Positions 5,859 to 6,619 of a stretch of DNA of 6,619 bases are shown piece by piece. The position numbers were made by a program, and so were the translations under genes. Positions within the stretch are counted from its first letter, which is position 1. Every line of letters begins with the position of its first letter. The stretch comes from Deltaproteobacteria bacterium. Its GTDB lineage: Bacteria > Desulfobacterota > DSM-4660 > Desulfatiglandales > B25-G16. The stretch covers positions 1,946,727-1,953,345 of the forward strand of contig CP070752.1 of assembly GCA_020348625.1 (NCBI GenBank), written 5' to 3'. Below the pieces are notes generated by a model. The model made no database searches, was not told where the DNA came from, and saw nothing but the letters and a program-made list of their open reading frames with translations.

Positions 5859-6365
5859 ATGGCACAAGAAACGGATACGCAAAAAGAAGTATGGGCCAAG
5901 AGGTCTACGTTCACTTTAATTGTCCTGGCAATAGTAGCTATTATGCTTGGCGCTGGAGGGCACATGGGCTGGACCTCGTTGATGAAAGGTAAATACCAGG
6001 AAAAGAAGGAAGAGTCTCAGGTTTCTAAGTCCAATACCACCAGTAACGAGGATGAAACGAAGATGGTGTTTCCCCTGGAGTCGTTCATCGTAAACCTGGC
6101 CGATAAGACCGGGCTCGGAAAGAGATACCTTAAGGTAACGCTTGCCCTTGAGGTAAACGACGAGGACAAGATGAAAATGGTGGAAGCACATACAGCAGAA
6201 CTGCGGGATACGGTACTCCTCCTCCTTTCCAGCCGATCGTTCGGAGAGATCAGCACCATGGACGGCAAGCTGGAATTGAAGCAGGCACTCCTGTCCAGGA
6301 TTAATCAGGCAATAGGTAGTGTGGTGGTTCGAAAACTGTATTTTACCGAATTTGTGGTGCAATAG
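5859..6365 (+). CDS. fliL: FliL, stator-associated basal body protein
   Basis: FliL is a single-pass inner-membrane protein. Its periplasmic domain forms a ring around the stator and supports torque under load. The product is 168 residues, normal for the family. The N-terminus is short and charged, with a membrane helix at about 17-34 (TFTLIVLAIVAIMLGAGG). A polar linker rich in Lys, Glu and Ser follows (about 43-68). The conserved periplasmic domain begins at FPLESFIVNLAD, continues with GKRYLKVTLALEV and ends VRKLYFTEFVVQ. The ATG directly abuts the TAA of motB (TAAATG), with AGGGGG at 5848-5853 as ribosome site inside the motB end. Its position next to the motB genes and fliM is the classical order, and coupling to motB translation is likely. 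Confidence 0.96.
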   Translation: MAQETDTQKEVWAKRSTFTLIVLAIVAIMLGAGGHMGWTSLMKGKYQEKKEESQVSKSNTTSNEDETKMVFPLESFIVNLADKTGLGKRYLKVTLALEVNDEDKMKMVEAHTAELRDTVLLLLSSRSFGEISTMDGKLELKQALLSRINQAIGSVVVRKLYFTEFVVQ

Positions 6366-6373
6366 GTCGTAGT

Positions 6374-6619
6374 ATGGGAAATGTTCTCTCCCAGGATGAA
6401 GTTGATTCCCTTCTTGGTGGAATCAGTAACGGAAATGTTAAGACTGAGACGGATACTCCGGAGACTGGTAAAGAACTGGAGATGTACGATTTTAGCTCTA
6501 AGGCCCGGCCTTCGCAGGATAGTATGGCTGTCTTAAGAGTTATCAATGAAAGGTTCGTTGATCTCCTAAGAGCAAGTCTCACCGCTGCTACCGGTTCCGT
6601 TGTGGAGGCAACCACTTCT
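6374..6619 (+). CDS. fliM: FliM, flagellar motor switch protein (3'-truncated)
   Basis: FliM is the middle component of the cytoplasmic C-ring. It binds CheY-P through its N-terminus and changes rotation direction. Only the first 82 codons are in the window; the frame runs off the right edge. The start motif LSQDEVDSLLGGI (residues 5-17) is the conserved CheY-P binding peptide, so a chemotaxis-controlled motor is expected. A linker follows, then YDFSS at about 41 and VINERFVDLLRASL at about 58-71, as in the start of the FliM middle domain. The usual basic stretch ending in Met-Pro between these two is replaced by KARPSQDSMAVLR. The ATG at 6374 lies 8 bases after fliL, with only a weak AGGT in front, so it is probably the next gene of the motA operon. 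Confidence 0.94.
   Translation, partial: MGNVLSQDEVDSLLGGISNGNVKTETDTPETGKELEMYDFSSKARPSQDSMAVLRVINERFVDLLRASLTAATGSVVEATTS

Overview
The window is one continuous stretch of a flagellar gene cluster. All eight genes lie on the plus strand, in the order fliK (5' end cut off by the window), flgD, flgE, motA, a first motB-like gene, a second motB, fliL, and fliM (3' end cut off). No tRNA, rRNA, insertion sequence, CRISPR array or prophage sequence was seen. The composition is mid-GC, and the proteins look like those of a Gram-negative, sigma-54-using motile bacterium. The gene order, the PomA-sized MotA and the pair of OmpA/MotB-domain proteins suggest a deltaproteobacterium (Desulfobacterota) or a relative. 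That placement is inference from family knowledge and was not tested by a search.

Left part (1-3336): FliK (hook-length control), FlgD (hook cap) and FlgE (hook protein) form a hook-assembly unit. An imperfect stem-loop lies between flgD and flgE. A strong GC-rich hairpin directly after flgE closes this unit.

Intergenic part (3337-3580): this 244-base gap holds the hairpin, a central palindrome resembling the FleQ-type activator site, an AT-rich stretch, a near-perfect sigma-54 -24/-12 promoter at 3491-3506, and an extended Shine-Dalgarno sequence in front of motA.

Right part (3581-6619): motA, motB-like, motB, fliL and fliM are packed with 0-8 base gaps and should be one transcript from the sigma-54 promoter. 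They encode the stator (MotA/MotB), its helper FliL and the switch protein FliM. The most notable point is that the two MotB-type proteins are not equivalent. The second has the ion-carrying Asp in its membrane helix (D24) and the Arg expected to bind peptidoglycan (R192). The first has Ser or Leu at the Asp position and Met at the Arg position, while the rest of both domains is intact. This raises the possibility of an asymmetric stator with one ion-carrying and one silent MotB subunit, or of a separate accessory role for the first protein.
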